Of a stretch of 64,000 nucleotides of DNA, positions 10,112-19,312 are shown piece after piece. The DNA is from Isoperla grammatica. Lineage: Eukaryota; Arthropoda; Insecta; Plecoptera; Perlodidae. How positions within the stretch are numbered: position 1 is the first letter of the stretch; the number at the start of each line of letters is the position of its first letter. A program made the position numbers and the translations under genes. The stretch lies in the NCBI GenBank assembly GCA_945910005.1, contig OX246743.1:45359361-45423360 (forward strand). Direction: 5' to 3'. The notes under the pieces were generated by a model. It saw nothing but the letters and a program-made list of their open reading frames with translations, made no database searches and had not been told where the DNA came from.

Positions 10112-13100
10112 GTAAGTTGACACTCGGCGTAACCTGAATCTGAGGTAAAATTTGCCAGCTGTTCAAAATGTACATGCTTACACTGTGTATTTCTTATTTT
10201 AGATGCGATTGCAAGCTCTGAAAACGTTAGAATTGCGCCATCGTTAAGGAGTCAAAAGGGTAAGCTGTAAGAACTTCTTCTGACACTTCTTTCTGTCAAG
10301 ATCAACTTCTAGGCCCTAGTCTAGCCTAGGCCTAGGTTTACCCCTCAGCCCATGCAGAGGTTGATGACTGGCTTGACCCTCTCTGAGTAGGCCTATGCCC
10401 TAGGCTAGGCGTAGGCCCTCTGAGGCTACGCGTACGTCTATAATTCTGACACATTTCAGTCCAAACTGTGTTTGACCTGGGCTACACCTAGGAGCTTCGA
10501 GCATTCTGGGCTGCTACATTGCGGGCTGGCTTAGGGGCCTAGGCTACCTAGACAAACTGTTCACTCCCTCCTTTCTTGTCCCACTCCCCCCAACCAACTG
10601 TTTACTCCCAAACTAAGGCGTAGGATAGATATAGCTCTGCTGTTGTACGAGGTAACTAACAAACTGATGTCATATGTCCTTGTTGTTGATTAGGCCTTGT
10701 CATTCAACAAGGAAAAAATAAACAACACTAGACCTGTAGGCTACTGTATTTCAATTTTCAGTGAGCAAACTAAGCAAAGCTACAACAACTCGGGAAAACC
10801 TAAGTTTTGTAAATATTTCCAGGTGCCATTTGGACCAAATCACAGACAAACTTTGACTGGTGGGAAGTTGACATCGTCTTCCGTGTTACTGGCCGTGGAA
10901 GGATAGGTGCTGATGGTCTGGTAAGTTACGAAAGTTGGATTTTATTGAGTAGAATTTAGAACAAGTCAAGTGCTGGTAGGCTATGCTTGAATTGCATAAT
11001 TTATTTTTTCTTGAGTTTCATTCCACATGACTTTTAATTAAGATGTTGTGTTTGCTAGGCATTCTGGTACACGGAGTCAAAGGGGGCCTACGATGGACCG
11101 GTGTTCGGCAGCTCTGACAAGTGGAACGGACTCGGTGTCTTCTTTGATTCATTTGACAACGATAATAAGCACAACAACCCGTACATTATGGCAATTGTTA
11201 ATGACGGCACAAAAGAATTTGACCATCAAAAGTAAGAAATTGTGACATTAGTACATTCTCGATGCGACCTTTGTCGCGGGCATATGTACACCACTGCAAT
11301 CGTCAATGCCACTGTTACGACGATATTATTGCAATGTGCTGTCGTAGGAAACAAATGAAATATTCAACAATTTGACAGTTGATAGTTCATGTAGGGCAAA
11401 GCACATAATTTTTCCACTAGAATATATTTTCTATTTTTTAGTTCATATAGGCCTATCCACTAACCAATTTTGTAATATTTTGATAGGCCTCCAGGTATAG
11501 GATAAATAATATGTATCTAGGCCTACATTTTGACAGTTTCGTTATTTGTTTTCAGTGATGGAACTACACAACTTTTGGCGGGCTGTTTGCGAGATTTCCG
11601 TAACAAGCCATTCCCTACAAGGGCTAGGATAGAATACTATCAAAACACTCTAACTGTAAGTCTTCCTACACCATTGCTATCAGATGTTGTAGTTTCATGG
11701 TGATGGGGTACAAGAAACACTAGAACAGTATGTAGGATTGAGCCTAATTTCTGTCCAAATACATTATTTTTGCTTTGTCTTTCTTTATCCTTCAATTGAA
11801 TGTGGCAGCAGGTACGGTACTTGTGCTCACTTCATTTTGTTGGCATAACCACAACATTCAGTTTCAGTGTAGCCTACTGTTATCTTGATTCTTGACGCAA
11901 TGCATTTACCGTATTCTGTTCTATACAGTTCTCTTTATCTTGTATTTACTTTATTATACTGTAGTTGTGTTTGAACTTCCACTTACTCTGTGTACATGAT
12001 AACAATATCAAGGCCAAACCTACTGTATTGTGTTTCCTTCACAGATTATTTGGTTAAAACAATTTTTTTTGTATATTCATCGCCGTTTCCTGCTTCTGGC
12101 AGGGTCAGCTTAGGTTTCACAACCGAATTTTACCCACCTCTTCCTATCTATCTTCCTATAATAAGTTTAATTTGCATCATCTAGGTAGTCTACATTAACT
12201 ATTCCTAGTTAATGTCAATCATTCAAGTACAGGCGTGGTTTCCGTTCATGTTTGATGAGGCCTATATGTTCAGACACACTGGCTTATAAACCTCTCGGTT
12301 GCATCGCACGTGTAGGATAGGCATATATTTGTCTTCTTCTCTTATTCCCACATTGACATGTTTACGTCAGTGTGTTGTCGATAGGCCCACCGGGGTAAAG
12401 ATTCGACAACGCGTAAACTAACCGCGTCTGTCCGCAGCTCCTCTTCCACAACGGCATGACCAACAACGAGGCCGACATGGAGGTGTGCCTGCGCGCAGAG
12501 AACGTCCACCTGCCGCCCCACGGACACTTCGGTCTCTCCGCAGCGACGGGCGGCCTGGCTGACGACCACGACGTGCTTCACTTCCTCACCACCAGTCTGC
12601 ACGCCCCCGGTCAGGCGGTCCCCGGTCAGGAGGGGGCCAGGGTCTCGGACGAGGACCAGCGCAAGCTGGCGGCAGAGTACGCAGACTACCAGAAGAAGCT
12701 GGACCAGCAGAAGGAGGAGTGAGTACACGTTGTTGCCCCCCAGAGCCCCCGGTCCCCGGTCAGGAGGGGGCCAGGGTCTCGGACGAGGACCAGCGCAAGC
12801 TGGCGGCAGAGTACGCAGACTACCAGAAGAAGCTGGACCAGCAGAAGGAGGAGTGAGTACACGTTGTTGCCCCCCAGAGCCCCCGGTCAGGCGGTCCCCG
12901 GTCAGGAGGGGGCCAGGGTCTCGGACGAGGACCAGCGCAAGCTGGCGGCAGAGTACGCAGACTACCAGAAGAAGCTGGACCAGCAGAAGGAGGAGTGAGT
13001 ACACGTTGTTGCCCCCCAGAGCCCCTGGTCCCCGGTCAGGAGGGGGCCAGGGTCTCGGACGAGGACCAGCGCAAGCTGGCGGCAGAGTACGCAGACTACC

Positions 13101-16100
13101 AGAAGAAGCTGGACCAGCAGAAGGAGGAGTGAGTACACGTTGTTGCCCCCGAGAGCCCCCGGTCAGGCGGTCCCCGGTCAGGAGGGGGCCAGGGTCTCGG
13201 ACGAGGACCAGCGCAAGCTGGCGGCAGAGTACGCAGATTATTAGAAGAAGCTGGACCAGCAGAAGGAGGAGTGAGTACACGTTGTTGCCCCCCAGAGCCC
13301 CCGGTCAGGCAGTCCCCGGTCAGGAGGGGGCCAGGGTCTCGGACGAGGACCAGCGCAAGCTGGCGGCAGAGTACGCAGACTACCAGAAGAAGCTGGACCA
13401 GCAGAAGGAGGAGTGAGTACACGTTGTTGCCCCCCAGAGCCCCTGGTCCCCGGTCAGGAGGGGGTCCGAGGAAACCCGCTGGCAGCAGAAAGAGGAGCGA
13501 ATAGTGCAGTGCAGGCATGACCAACATCTTCAGTTTTTGCCCATCTAACTAAAAGAAAATAAGTAGGTATCTTTCTTCTTCTTTTCCTATGCCCGCATTT
13601 TTGGCTTACTGGGCCATCATGCATTTTCTGGTTTTCCAGTAAAGAGGGCTTCCTTTTCCTCATAGCTCATCCAGGTGGAACTGGAAGGGCATCTACTTCA
13701 TCTGTAAGACTTGGACATCTCATCAGATACTCTCTGTTCTGTTCCTCCCTCCCACATAGTAGGCCTAGTATCTGTAATTTTCCCTTTTTACCCTTTACCA
13801 CTTGAAAATAGCCTAATGTTTTTTCCCTTGTCTCTTCTCTCTGACGATAACCGAGGTGTCGAGTACATTGTTTAGTGCCAAATGATCAACCTAACAAAAA
13901 TTTTAAAAAATGTTCCGAATGTGAAACGAGCGTGCGCTAAAGTGTCGCGTGATTGGTCGTGTGTGCAGCTACCACCGTGAGCACCCCGATGCCGTCAAGA
14001 AGGACAAGGAGTCTGAGTTCGAGGAGTGGTTCGAGTCTGACAACCAGCGGGAGTTGCGGCAGATCTTCACCGGACAGTCGCAGATGTTCGAGGCCCTGCG
14101 AGAGCTCACCCGCAAGCTGGACGAGGTGGTCGGCAGACAGGAGCGCACGCTCAGCATGCTCTCCTCCGTTCAGGTAACAAACAACCCCCCTCGTCGTGGT
14201 TGGCAATCGGGTTTTGTCCAACTTTTCAAAGATTTTGTGCGTACACCTGTACGTTTCAGTATTTCCTGGTTAAAATTCTAAAATAGGTTGTTTTCTGCCA
14301 ATTAGCACTAAAAGTGCAGGCAATGTTTGCTAGAGTCTTATAGTAATTGGAATCATTTACATTCCTTTTGATACAGAAAATAATTTTTTATAATATAAAT
14401 TCAATTTGACCAATTTTTTTTATTTGTGTAGACCATACCTGTGGTTTTGTCCAGTTAATCTGGTGCATCTTCCTTTCTGTTGACAGTAGGCCTACTTAGT
14501 AACACGTGTGCCAACGTCGTTTTTAAACAATACCGTTGCGTTGTTCTTCCAGCAGGTTGGCGCACCTGTGGGTGGACAGCCCGGCCAACCGCCTCAGCTC
14601 CAGATGATCGACTCCATTCGGAGACACGAGGTTGACGCCGTGCTCGGCAATCAGAACTCCATCATCAACGCGGCCAGAGAAATCAAGTGGGTGCTAGACT
14701 GTGTTTGAATCATGTTGCTACGTCATAACGCAAGCTTCAATATCCCCCACATAATTTCACTGCCTTTACAATAAATAAGCAGTTAGAAAATATGACCACA
14801 CTACTTCATGGTAAAACTGGATATGATGGAAGTTGAGACATTGAAAGGATGTGTAGGCCTACCTGTAGTGCAATTCTGAATGGGCGACGTTAAGTTTAAC
14901 GCAGCTTTCTGTCGTTACAAGAAGGCCATGAGCCAATCACCGCCATGCATTCGCCTTTTGTAACGACAGAAAGCTGTGTTAAACTTATCGTTGACCATTC
15001 AGAATCGCACCGCAGGTATTGGTTTATTACTGCAATATAAAATAGCAAGTCCATACCCTTGTGAAGTTGCTCAAAGTACTTAAATTCGAACGTATGGTTT
15101 CAAAAAAAATATCAGGGCGACACACGTTTGTACGAGGAGAAGGCACACGAATACCCAACAGAAACTGAGTGAAAGTGATTGTGGAGCAAGTGTGTTGACG
15201 TGTTGACGTTGTGTTCCAGGCAGGTGGTGCAGGACGTCCACGCTCGCGCTGACACCATCCTACAGAACCAGGCTAGAGCGCCCACCGCTCAGGTGCAGTC
15301 AGTCGGGTACGTAGCAGCAAGTGTTGAGCCATCCATAGCTGTACTTGTGTTGTTGTGTTGTTGTAATACCATCCTACAGAACCAGGCTAGAGCACCCACC
15401 GCTCAGGTGCAGTCAGTCGGGTACGTAGCAACAAGTGTTGAGCCATCCATAGCTGTGCTTGTGTTGTTGTGTTGTTGTAATACCATCCTACAGAACCAGG
15501 CTAGAGCACCCACCGCTTAGGTGCAGTCAGTCGGGTACGTAGCAACAAGTGTTGAGCCATCCATAGCTGTACTTGTGTTGTTGTCATTGGTTGCTATTGC
15601 CAACTCTAAACGATACTTGTATGTCGTATGTTTTAGGTTTCTTGTCACTTTGTGTTTAAGAGGCTATGTTTTGGTAGGCATAAACATAAGACAGCAGGAA
15701 AGCAGCTTTACTGACTGGTAGTACCGGTAGTAGTGTATTATTCAGATCATATTATTTCTAACTATGTATTTCATTTTTTGTATAGGCCTATATTATTGAT
15801 CATGGTATGGAACTTGATACAGTGTACTAGGTGAACCATTTTCTGGTGATGGCACGGCTGGATGTGAGATGTAAGATATAAGAACAGAAAAGTCTCAACA
15901 GCTCAGTTTAGACTAGAGACACAGGGCATGACTTACTGGGTAAACATCTGCACAGAGTGGGAATGGCTGATTCGAGCTTGTGCAGCTTGAGTGGTAAGGA
16001 AGAGCAGAATAGACGTCATCTTTTCGGTTGTGAAAGGATGAAGAGGGAACCTGACGCGATGCCAGATGGCATGACATGTACAGAGGGAGTCCTGTCTCTA

Positions 16101-17330
16101 TTGGTTAGCACGACAACGCATGATGGCCGAATAGACCAATTGCGGGCATAAGAGAAGAAGAAGAAGAAAAGGCAGAAGGGTTGTGTATAAAGGTGTGCTT
16201 GCTTCCAGCTACGACATGGTCTCCCTGGTGACGGAGATGAGGGACGGACTGAACGGTGTGAAGCGAGACCTGGCAGCCACGTCCGCCAAGCTAACGGGGA
16301 CCGGTCCCGGGGGCGCCCAGGGGTCCTGCCCCCAGCCCAACTGCCTCTCGATGACCATGTTCCTGGTGTTCGGCGCCATCCAGCTCATCATCATGCTCGC
16401 GTACTCCATCTACAAGTAGGTTGAAACTCTTGCCGGCACATCTAGCACACGTGTATCAGTCAGGTCCTATTTATCAGCAGTCGCACTGCAAACCATTTCG
16501 TCGCTTTATTCGCTTGCAATCCAAGTTTGAGGCTCAACCCTAACCGTAGTAAAGCTGAGAAACTGTAAGAATGACGGCTCCCTCCATATCCCCGCCACAG
16601 CTACCCGACCCCCCTCAACTCCGTGACAACCTGTCAAAATGAAATAGTACCTAACTGAATAATCAGTTTGTTTCAGTTGTTCAGTTTGTTGTTTCACGGA
16701 GTTGAGGGGGGTCGGGTAGCAGGGGAGGGGATAAAGAGGGGGCCATCATTCTTACAGTATCTCAACTATAGTCACCATCCTGAGTATGTAGGCCTACAGG
16801 TAAACTTGTTGGACACCATTCTTACAAATACATGAATGCTCAATTCCAAGAATCATATTGTGTGGAATGTATATTTAAATCTGTCCAAAAGTGCTTATTT
16901 TAATGTGTTTTAATGTTTATTGTATGTGCTCAGTACACTGGGTAAATAAAGCTAAAGGATTCTGTTTGCCTAACATACGGCTGCACTGCACATACAGCAC
17001 TTAACATACGGCTGCACAGTATTTGCAAACAGACAAGCAGAGAACGCAAACAGTTTCATTTTTCTCTCTTGATCGGAATCTACCAATTTATTTTGTTCTG
17101 TGTTTGTATTTAGACCTGGTTCTGGCCACGTTAACCAAGAGAGCTTTTTCTGACGATGCAAATGTGATTTTTCTCAACTATGTGGGGGACTCTGAATTTG
17201 AAAATATCTACATGTAAGCGCCAGCCTTGTGTTCTTATCGTTTCTATTGGGTTGGGCAACAAGGCCCGCATTAACCGTGACTTGTGTTTCCAGGGACAGC
17301 AGAGAGGCCCAAGCCAAGAAGTTCTACTGA
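9946..17330 (+). CDS. LMAN1: LMAN1 / ERGIC-53, L-type lectin cargo receptor (11 exons)
   Basis: Type I membrane lectin that cycles between ER and ERGIC and carries glycoproteins in COPII vesicles. Coding exons: 9946-10111, 10203-10259, 10823-10920, 11059-11231, 11556-11655, 12438-12718, 13969-14173, 14553-14686, 15220-15306, 16209-16415, 17294-17330. All introns are GT-AG and all phases agree; the sum is 1545 bases, 514 residues (human protein 510). Signal peptide about 1-23. L-type lectin domain from about residue 30 (FEYKYSF) to 252. Sugar and calcium ligands of human ERGIC-53 (D121, D152, F154, N156, H178, D181) correspond to D105, D137, F139, N141, H163 and D166. A helical stalk follows (about 260-460). 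Lumenal cysteines C474 and C479 match the oligomerising pair. Transmembrane segment about 480-502; cytosolic tail ends KKFY (human KKFF). The start is ATG 9946 because a signal peptide follows at once. Exons 6-10 are GC-rich compared with introns. Orthology to LMAN1 rather than LMAN2/VIP36 rests on the stalk, Cys pair and KKFY tail. Confidence 0.94.
10203..10259 (+). CDS. LMAN1: LMAN1 exon 2
   Basis: A 57-base exon coding NAIASSENVRIAPSLRSQK, close to human SSDQIRVAPSLKSQRG. Acceptor TTTTAG, donor GTAAGC. The adjoining intron 2 is rich in CCTAGGCCTAGG palindromes. Confidence 0.9.
10823..10920 (+). CDS. LMAN1: LMAN1 exon 3
   Basis: Encodes AIWTKSQTNFDWWEV and FRVTGRGRIGADGL, including the conserved GADG aspartate (D105) that contacts sugar. 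Acceptor TTTCCAG, donor GTAAGT. Confidence 0.92.
11059..11231 (+). CDS. LMAN1: LMAN1 exon 4
   Basis: Encodes the calcium-binding core FFDSFDND (D137, F139, N141) and FDHQN (H163). There is one extra residue before GPVFG compared with human. Phase 0 to phase 2. Confidence 0.92.
11556..11655 (+). CDS. LMAN1: LMAN1 exon 5
   Basis: Encodes DGTTQLLAGCLRDFRNKP and ARIEYYQNTLT, including calcium ligand D166. Donor GTAAGT. Confidence 0.92.
12438..12718 (+). CDS. LMAN1: LMAN1 exon 6, with duplicated 3' end
   Basis: Encodes the end of the lectin domain (GHFGLSAATGGLADDHDVL) and the start of the stalk (SDEDQRKLAAEYADYQKK). The 3' part from about 12604, the donor GTGAGT and 25 intronic bases are tandemly repeated downstream to about 13470. 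The first donor (12719) gives the protein that matches the family; reading through any donor meets an in-frame TGA (GAG-GAG-TGA). Confidence 0.92.
12878..12994 (+). other. LMAN1: Potential alternative cassette exon 6b (117 nt, in frame)
   Basis: Between an AG (12876-12877, preceded by a run of six C) and a GTGAGT donor (12995) lie 117 bases. Joined to exon 6 in phase 2, they read APGQAVPGQEGARVSDED and on to the same phase-2 end, adding 39 residues. The 25-base gap to the previous donor is too short for an intron, but splicing from 12719 would leave a feasible 159-base intron. This is inferred from sequence; no transcript evidence is available. Confidence 0.35.
13296..13412 (+). other. LMAN1: Potential alternative cassette exon 6c (117 nt, in frame)
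   Basis: A second intact 117-base copy with AG acceptor at 13294-13295 and donor at 13413, also symmetric in phase 2. The sister copy 13154-13270 has a nonsense TAG, and copies 12744-12852 and 13020-13128 are 109 bases and would shift frame. Confidence 0.33.
13540..13650 (-). mobile_element. SINE 3' end with (GAA)n tail, intron 6
   Basis: On the minus strand this reads GCATGATGGCCCAGTAAGCC, TGCGGGCATAGG and then AAAAGAAGAAGAAAG. The same tail occurs on the + strand at 16118-16172 in intron 9, which shows a dispersed retroposon family. Confidence 0.55.
13969..14173 (+). CDS. LMAN1: LMAN1 exon 7
   Basis: Stalk segment YHREHPDAVKKDKESEFEEW, then NQRELRQIFTGQSQMFEALR, matching human DRELRQVFEGQNRIHLEIKQ. 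Acceptor GTGTGCAG, donor GTAACA. Confidence 0.92.
14553..14686 (+). CDS. LMAN1: LMAN1 exon 8 with tandem CAGCAG acceptor
   Basis: Encodes VGAPVGGQPGQPPQLQ and RHEVDAVLGNQNSIINAARE. The acceptor is CAGCAG, so exon 8 can begin at 14553 (extra Gln) or 14556, both in frame. Donor GTGGGT at 14687. Confidence 0.88.
14860..15018. mobile_element. MITE with long terminal inverted repeats, intron 8
   Basis: Arms of about 60 bases pair almost completely: CCTGTAGTGCAATTCTGAA on the left and TTCAGAATCGCACCGCAGG on the right, with CAGCTTTCTGTCGTTACAA and its complement inside. A TA dinucleotide borders each side. No coding capacity. Confidence 0.85.
15220..15306 (+). CDS. LMAN1: LMAN1 exon 9, with duplicated 3' end
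   Basis: Stalk segment QVVQDVHARADTILQNQARA then PTAQVQSVG. Acceptor GTGTTCCAG, donor GTACGT at 15307, phase 2. The donor and flanks recur at 15421 and 15535 in a 114-base tandem repeat. Confidence 0.9.
15250..15590 (+). repeat. 114-bp tandem triplication of LMAN1 exon 9 end plus donor
   Basis: Three copies share ACCATCCTACAGAACCAGGC, the coding end, the GTACGTAG donor and about 65 intronic bases, with exact period 114 (38 codons). Because 114 is divisible by three, use of the second donor (15421) would extend exon 9 by 38 in-frame codons. The third copy carries TAG at 15518-15520, so use of the third donor would truncate the protein. Confidence 0.95.
15890..16175 (+). mobile_element. SINE-like retroposon with (GAA)n tail, intron 9
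   Basis: Ends GCATGATGGCCGAATAGACC, TTGCGGGCATAAGAG, then AAGAAGAAGAAGAA. The tail is shared with the minus-strand copy at 13540-13650. The 5' limit is uncertain. Confidence 0.5.
16209..16415 (+). CDS. LMAN1: LMAN1 exon 10 (transmembrane exon)
   Basis: Encodes the end of the stalk, the lumenal cysteines (SCPQPNC) and the transmembrane helix FLVFGAIQLIIMLAYSIY. The donor is GTAGGT, weaker than the others; without splicing the frame stops immediately at TAG (16417-16419) after SIYK. Confidence 0.92.
16554..16766. mobile_element. Inverted-repeat MITE, intron 10
   Basis: Arms TGAGAAACTGTAAGAATGA and TCATTCTTACAGTATCTCA pair at the ends, and GCTACCCGACCCCCCTCAAC pairs with GTTGAGGGGGGTCGGGTAGC further in. 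The spacer is AT-rich. Confidence 0.82.
16945..16950 (+). terminator. LMAN1: Candidate intronic poly(A) signal in LMAN1 intron 10
   Basis: AATAAA lies about 530 bases after the retained-intron stop codon and is followed by a TCTGTTTG GU-rich stretch. It could end a shorter mRNA lacking exon 11. This is inferred only. Confidence 0.3.
17294..17330 (+). CDS. LMAN1: LMAN1 exon 11 (cytosolic tail, KKFY stop)
   Basis: The last 37 coding bases read DSREAQAKKFY and TGA (17328-17330). Acceptor TGTTTCCAG. Human ERGIC-53 ends QQEAAAKKFF; the dilysine retrieves the receptor by COPI and the terminal aromatics bind COPII Sec23/24. The F-to-Y change at the last position is conservative. Confidence 0.92.
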
Positions 17331-18464
17331 TCGACGGCGAGACCGCGCTAATTCCAACGACCAACAAACGATGGTAGTTTTCAACCAAATACCCCATCCT
17401 CTAACCCGTCTCATCCACAAGAAAACGTTTCTATTGATCGTTTCTTGGAAAATGCATTTACAGCTGGTAGTAACTACCATTGAAGTTGCCCTAGGCTTAT
17501 ATCAACTAGCGGTGATTGTTACATCTAGTGGTCGGTGGTATATTGCAGTGGTTACTATTTGTTTACCCATCGTATTGAAAATAACGGCAACCAACATTGG
17601 TTGCTACTATTGGCCAGTGGTACAGATGTCACTATGTATTTGTGTGGTATCATTACCTATCAAGTTTAATGGAGCTATGTATAAATCTACTTAAATGTCA
17701 GCTCTTGGACTATTCTAGTGGACTCCCGTAGAGCTTGTTTCTATTGGTGTTATGGTGGTATGGGTTTCATAGCAGCTAGAATGTATCCAGAGCTGCTATG
17801 TAATGCATATTACTGACACCATTACTTGGACTGTGCTGGTAGATTAATACGTAGTGGGGATTGTTGCTACTAGTGATAGGTTGTCAAGGTGACTATTTTT
17901 GTAGAAGCCAGCGAATATCTACCACAATGTAAGGGTGTCGCCAATTAAAAGGTGGTAGGCTGATTCTATTATTACATATTCAGCGTTGTGATTGGGTGGT
18001 TTTCACTACTGTGTAGTATGTATAGTATCCATTTCAGGGGTGTAGGGTCTAGCTAGATCTGGGCTTGGCAGTCTTTCTGCAGTCTAGATTTATATTGTTT
18101 ACTAGATCTACATCCAAACCAACTTGAAATATGAATGTTTATTTCCATAAGGTGTAGTTTAAGACTATAAGACTTCACCGCCCAACATACTACGTTTTTA
18201 AAGTGTATATAAGAGCAAATGTGTAGTTATTTTCATCAGTAGGGCTACCTTTTGCCAAACCAAACTATTTGTTTGCTCTTACAGGCACTCGCAGGACGTA
18301 TGTTTGTTGTAAACAAGCCCTTCTATTGCATGATAGCTGTAGGTAATGTTAATTCAAAGCCAAATGGTTTATATGATATGAGTATGACTGCATCTTGTCT
18401 CTTCTTAGGAATGCTTGTAGCAGTTTAGACAGATATAAATGCAGCATTTGTATATTGAGCACAA

Positions 18465-19312
18465 TACAGTAGTCCCCCTTTAATTCGAAATTCAGGGGCC
18501 CTCAAAATACCAACTTCGAAATATAAAAATTCGAAATATATAAATTTCCTCGCCGCATATCGCCAAAGAACCTATGTTGTATCGCCGCTGTAAACGCCAT
18601 AACCACCCACTTGAACATTGAAACCCATCGATCTTTAATTTGAGCGCGATCATGTCCGCTTGTTGTTTTAAAATTACACCAGTCAAGGGTATATTCGCAA
18701 CACGGGCGCGACTGAAATACTCGATATTGTATATTGTAATACTTGATATTGTAGTCTCGTTGTACTTTCGTTTGGTTGCCGACATTTTTCACACAGTTCG
18801 ATGTTCACTATCACACACTTGATACACTGATATGCTCCAAACAACACACTCGACCACACGTGCTACCAGCTCACTCGAACAACAACAAGTGATGAGTCAA
18901 TGCCAGCGCATGCGCAGGCGTCCGTCCGGCCGACTTGCTTCGAGGCTGCCCATCTGTGGTCGGTCGGCAACAGCTATTAGGATTGGGGAGGGGGAGGGGG
19001 GGTGGAATGTTGCAGGCAGGCAACGCATCTCGGGGCGACCGCTCGCTATTGTCGTTGCGTTGTTTACAAAAACTGGAATTACCGGGAAATGGCTCAAGCT
19101 GCACTACAGTCACCGTCATTTATTTCGAAATAAACGACTTCAAATGAAAGAATGTCAGTACCTTCGTTCTGAAATTCACTTCGAATTACGAAATAGCTGA
19201 ATTTCGAATTAACAGATGAAAATAACATGTAGTTTTTCTGGGACATGGAAACCTCTTCAATCTACATGAGTTTTCGAAGTATGCGAGTTCGAATTTTCCG
19301 GGGACTACTGTA
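18465..19312 (-). mobile_element. Tigger/pogo-type transposon remnant
   Basis: Terminal inverted repeats CAGTAGTCCCC (18467) and GGGGACTACTG (ending 19310) are flanked by TA on both sides, the standard Tc1/mariner-pogo target. The interior has many TTCGAA words. On the minus strand near 18550-18660 a fragment reads KLKIDGFQCSSGWLWRLQRR, typical of the CENP-B/Tigger helix-turn-helix. No DDE catalytic segment is present, so the 844-base copy is internally deleted and inactive. Confidence 0.85.

Larger units (their letters stand above)
12604..13470 (+). repeat. Tandem duplication of LMAN1 exon 6 end plus splice donor
   Basis: Six identical GTGAGTAC donors occur at 12719, 12853, 12995, 13129, 13271 and 13413, giving periods of 134, 142, 134, 142 and 142. 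Each unit contains coding bases for the stalk start, the donor, 25 bases ending TTGTTGCCCCCCAG, and the next unit. The 134/142 difference is an 8-base loss near the start of the unit. The last partial unit (from 13432) decays into intron. The fifth unit has a TAG at 13242-13244 in the coding frame. Confidence 0.95.

Noticed and set aside
12342..13527. Minus-strand 312-codon frame and + strand 228-codon frame over the LMAN1 exon 6 repeats
   Set aside because: Shadow frames of the GC-rich duplicated exon. The family-matching frame is on the + strand and is interrupted by TGA at each donor.
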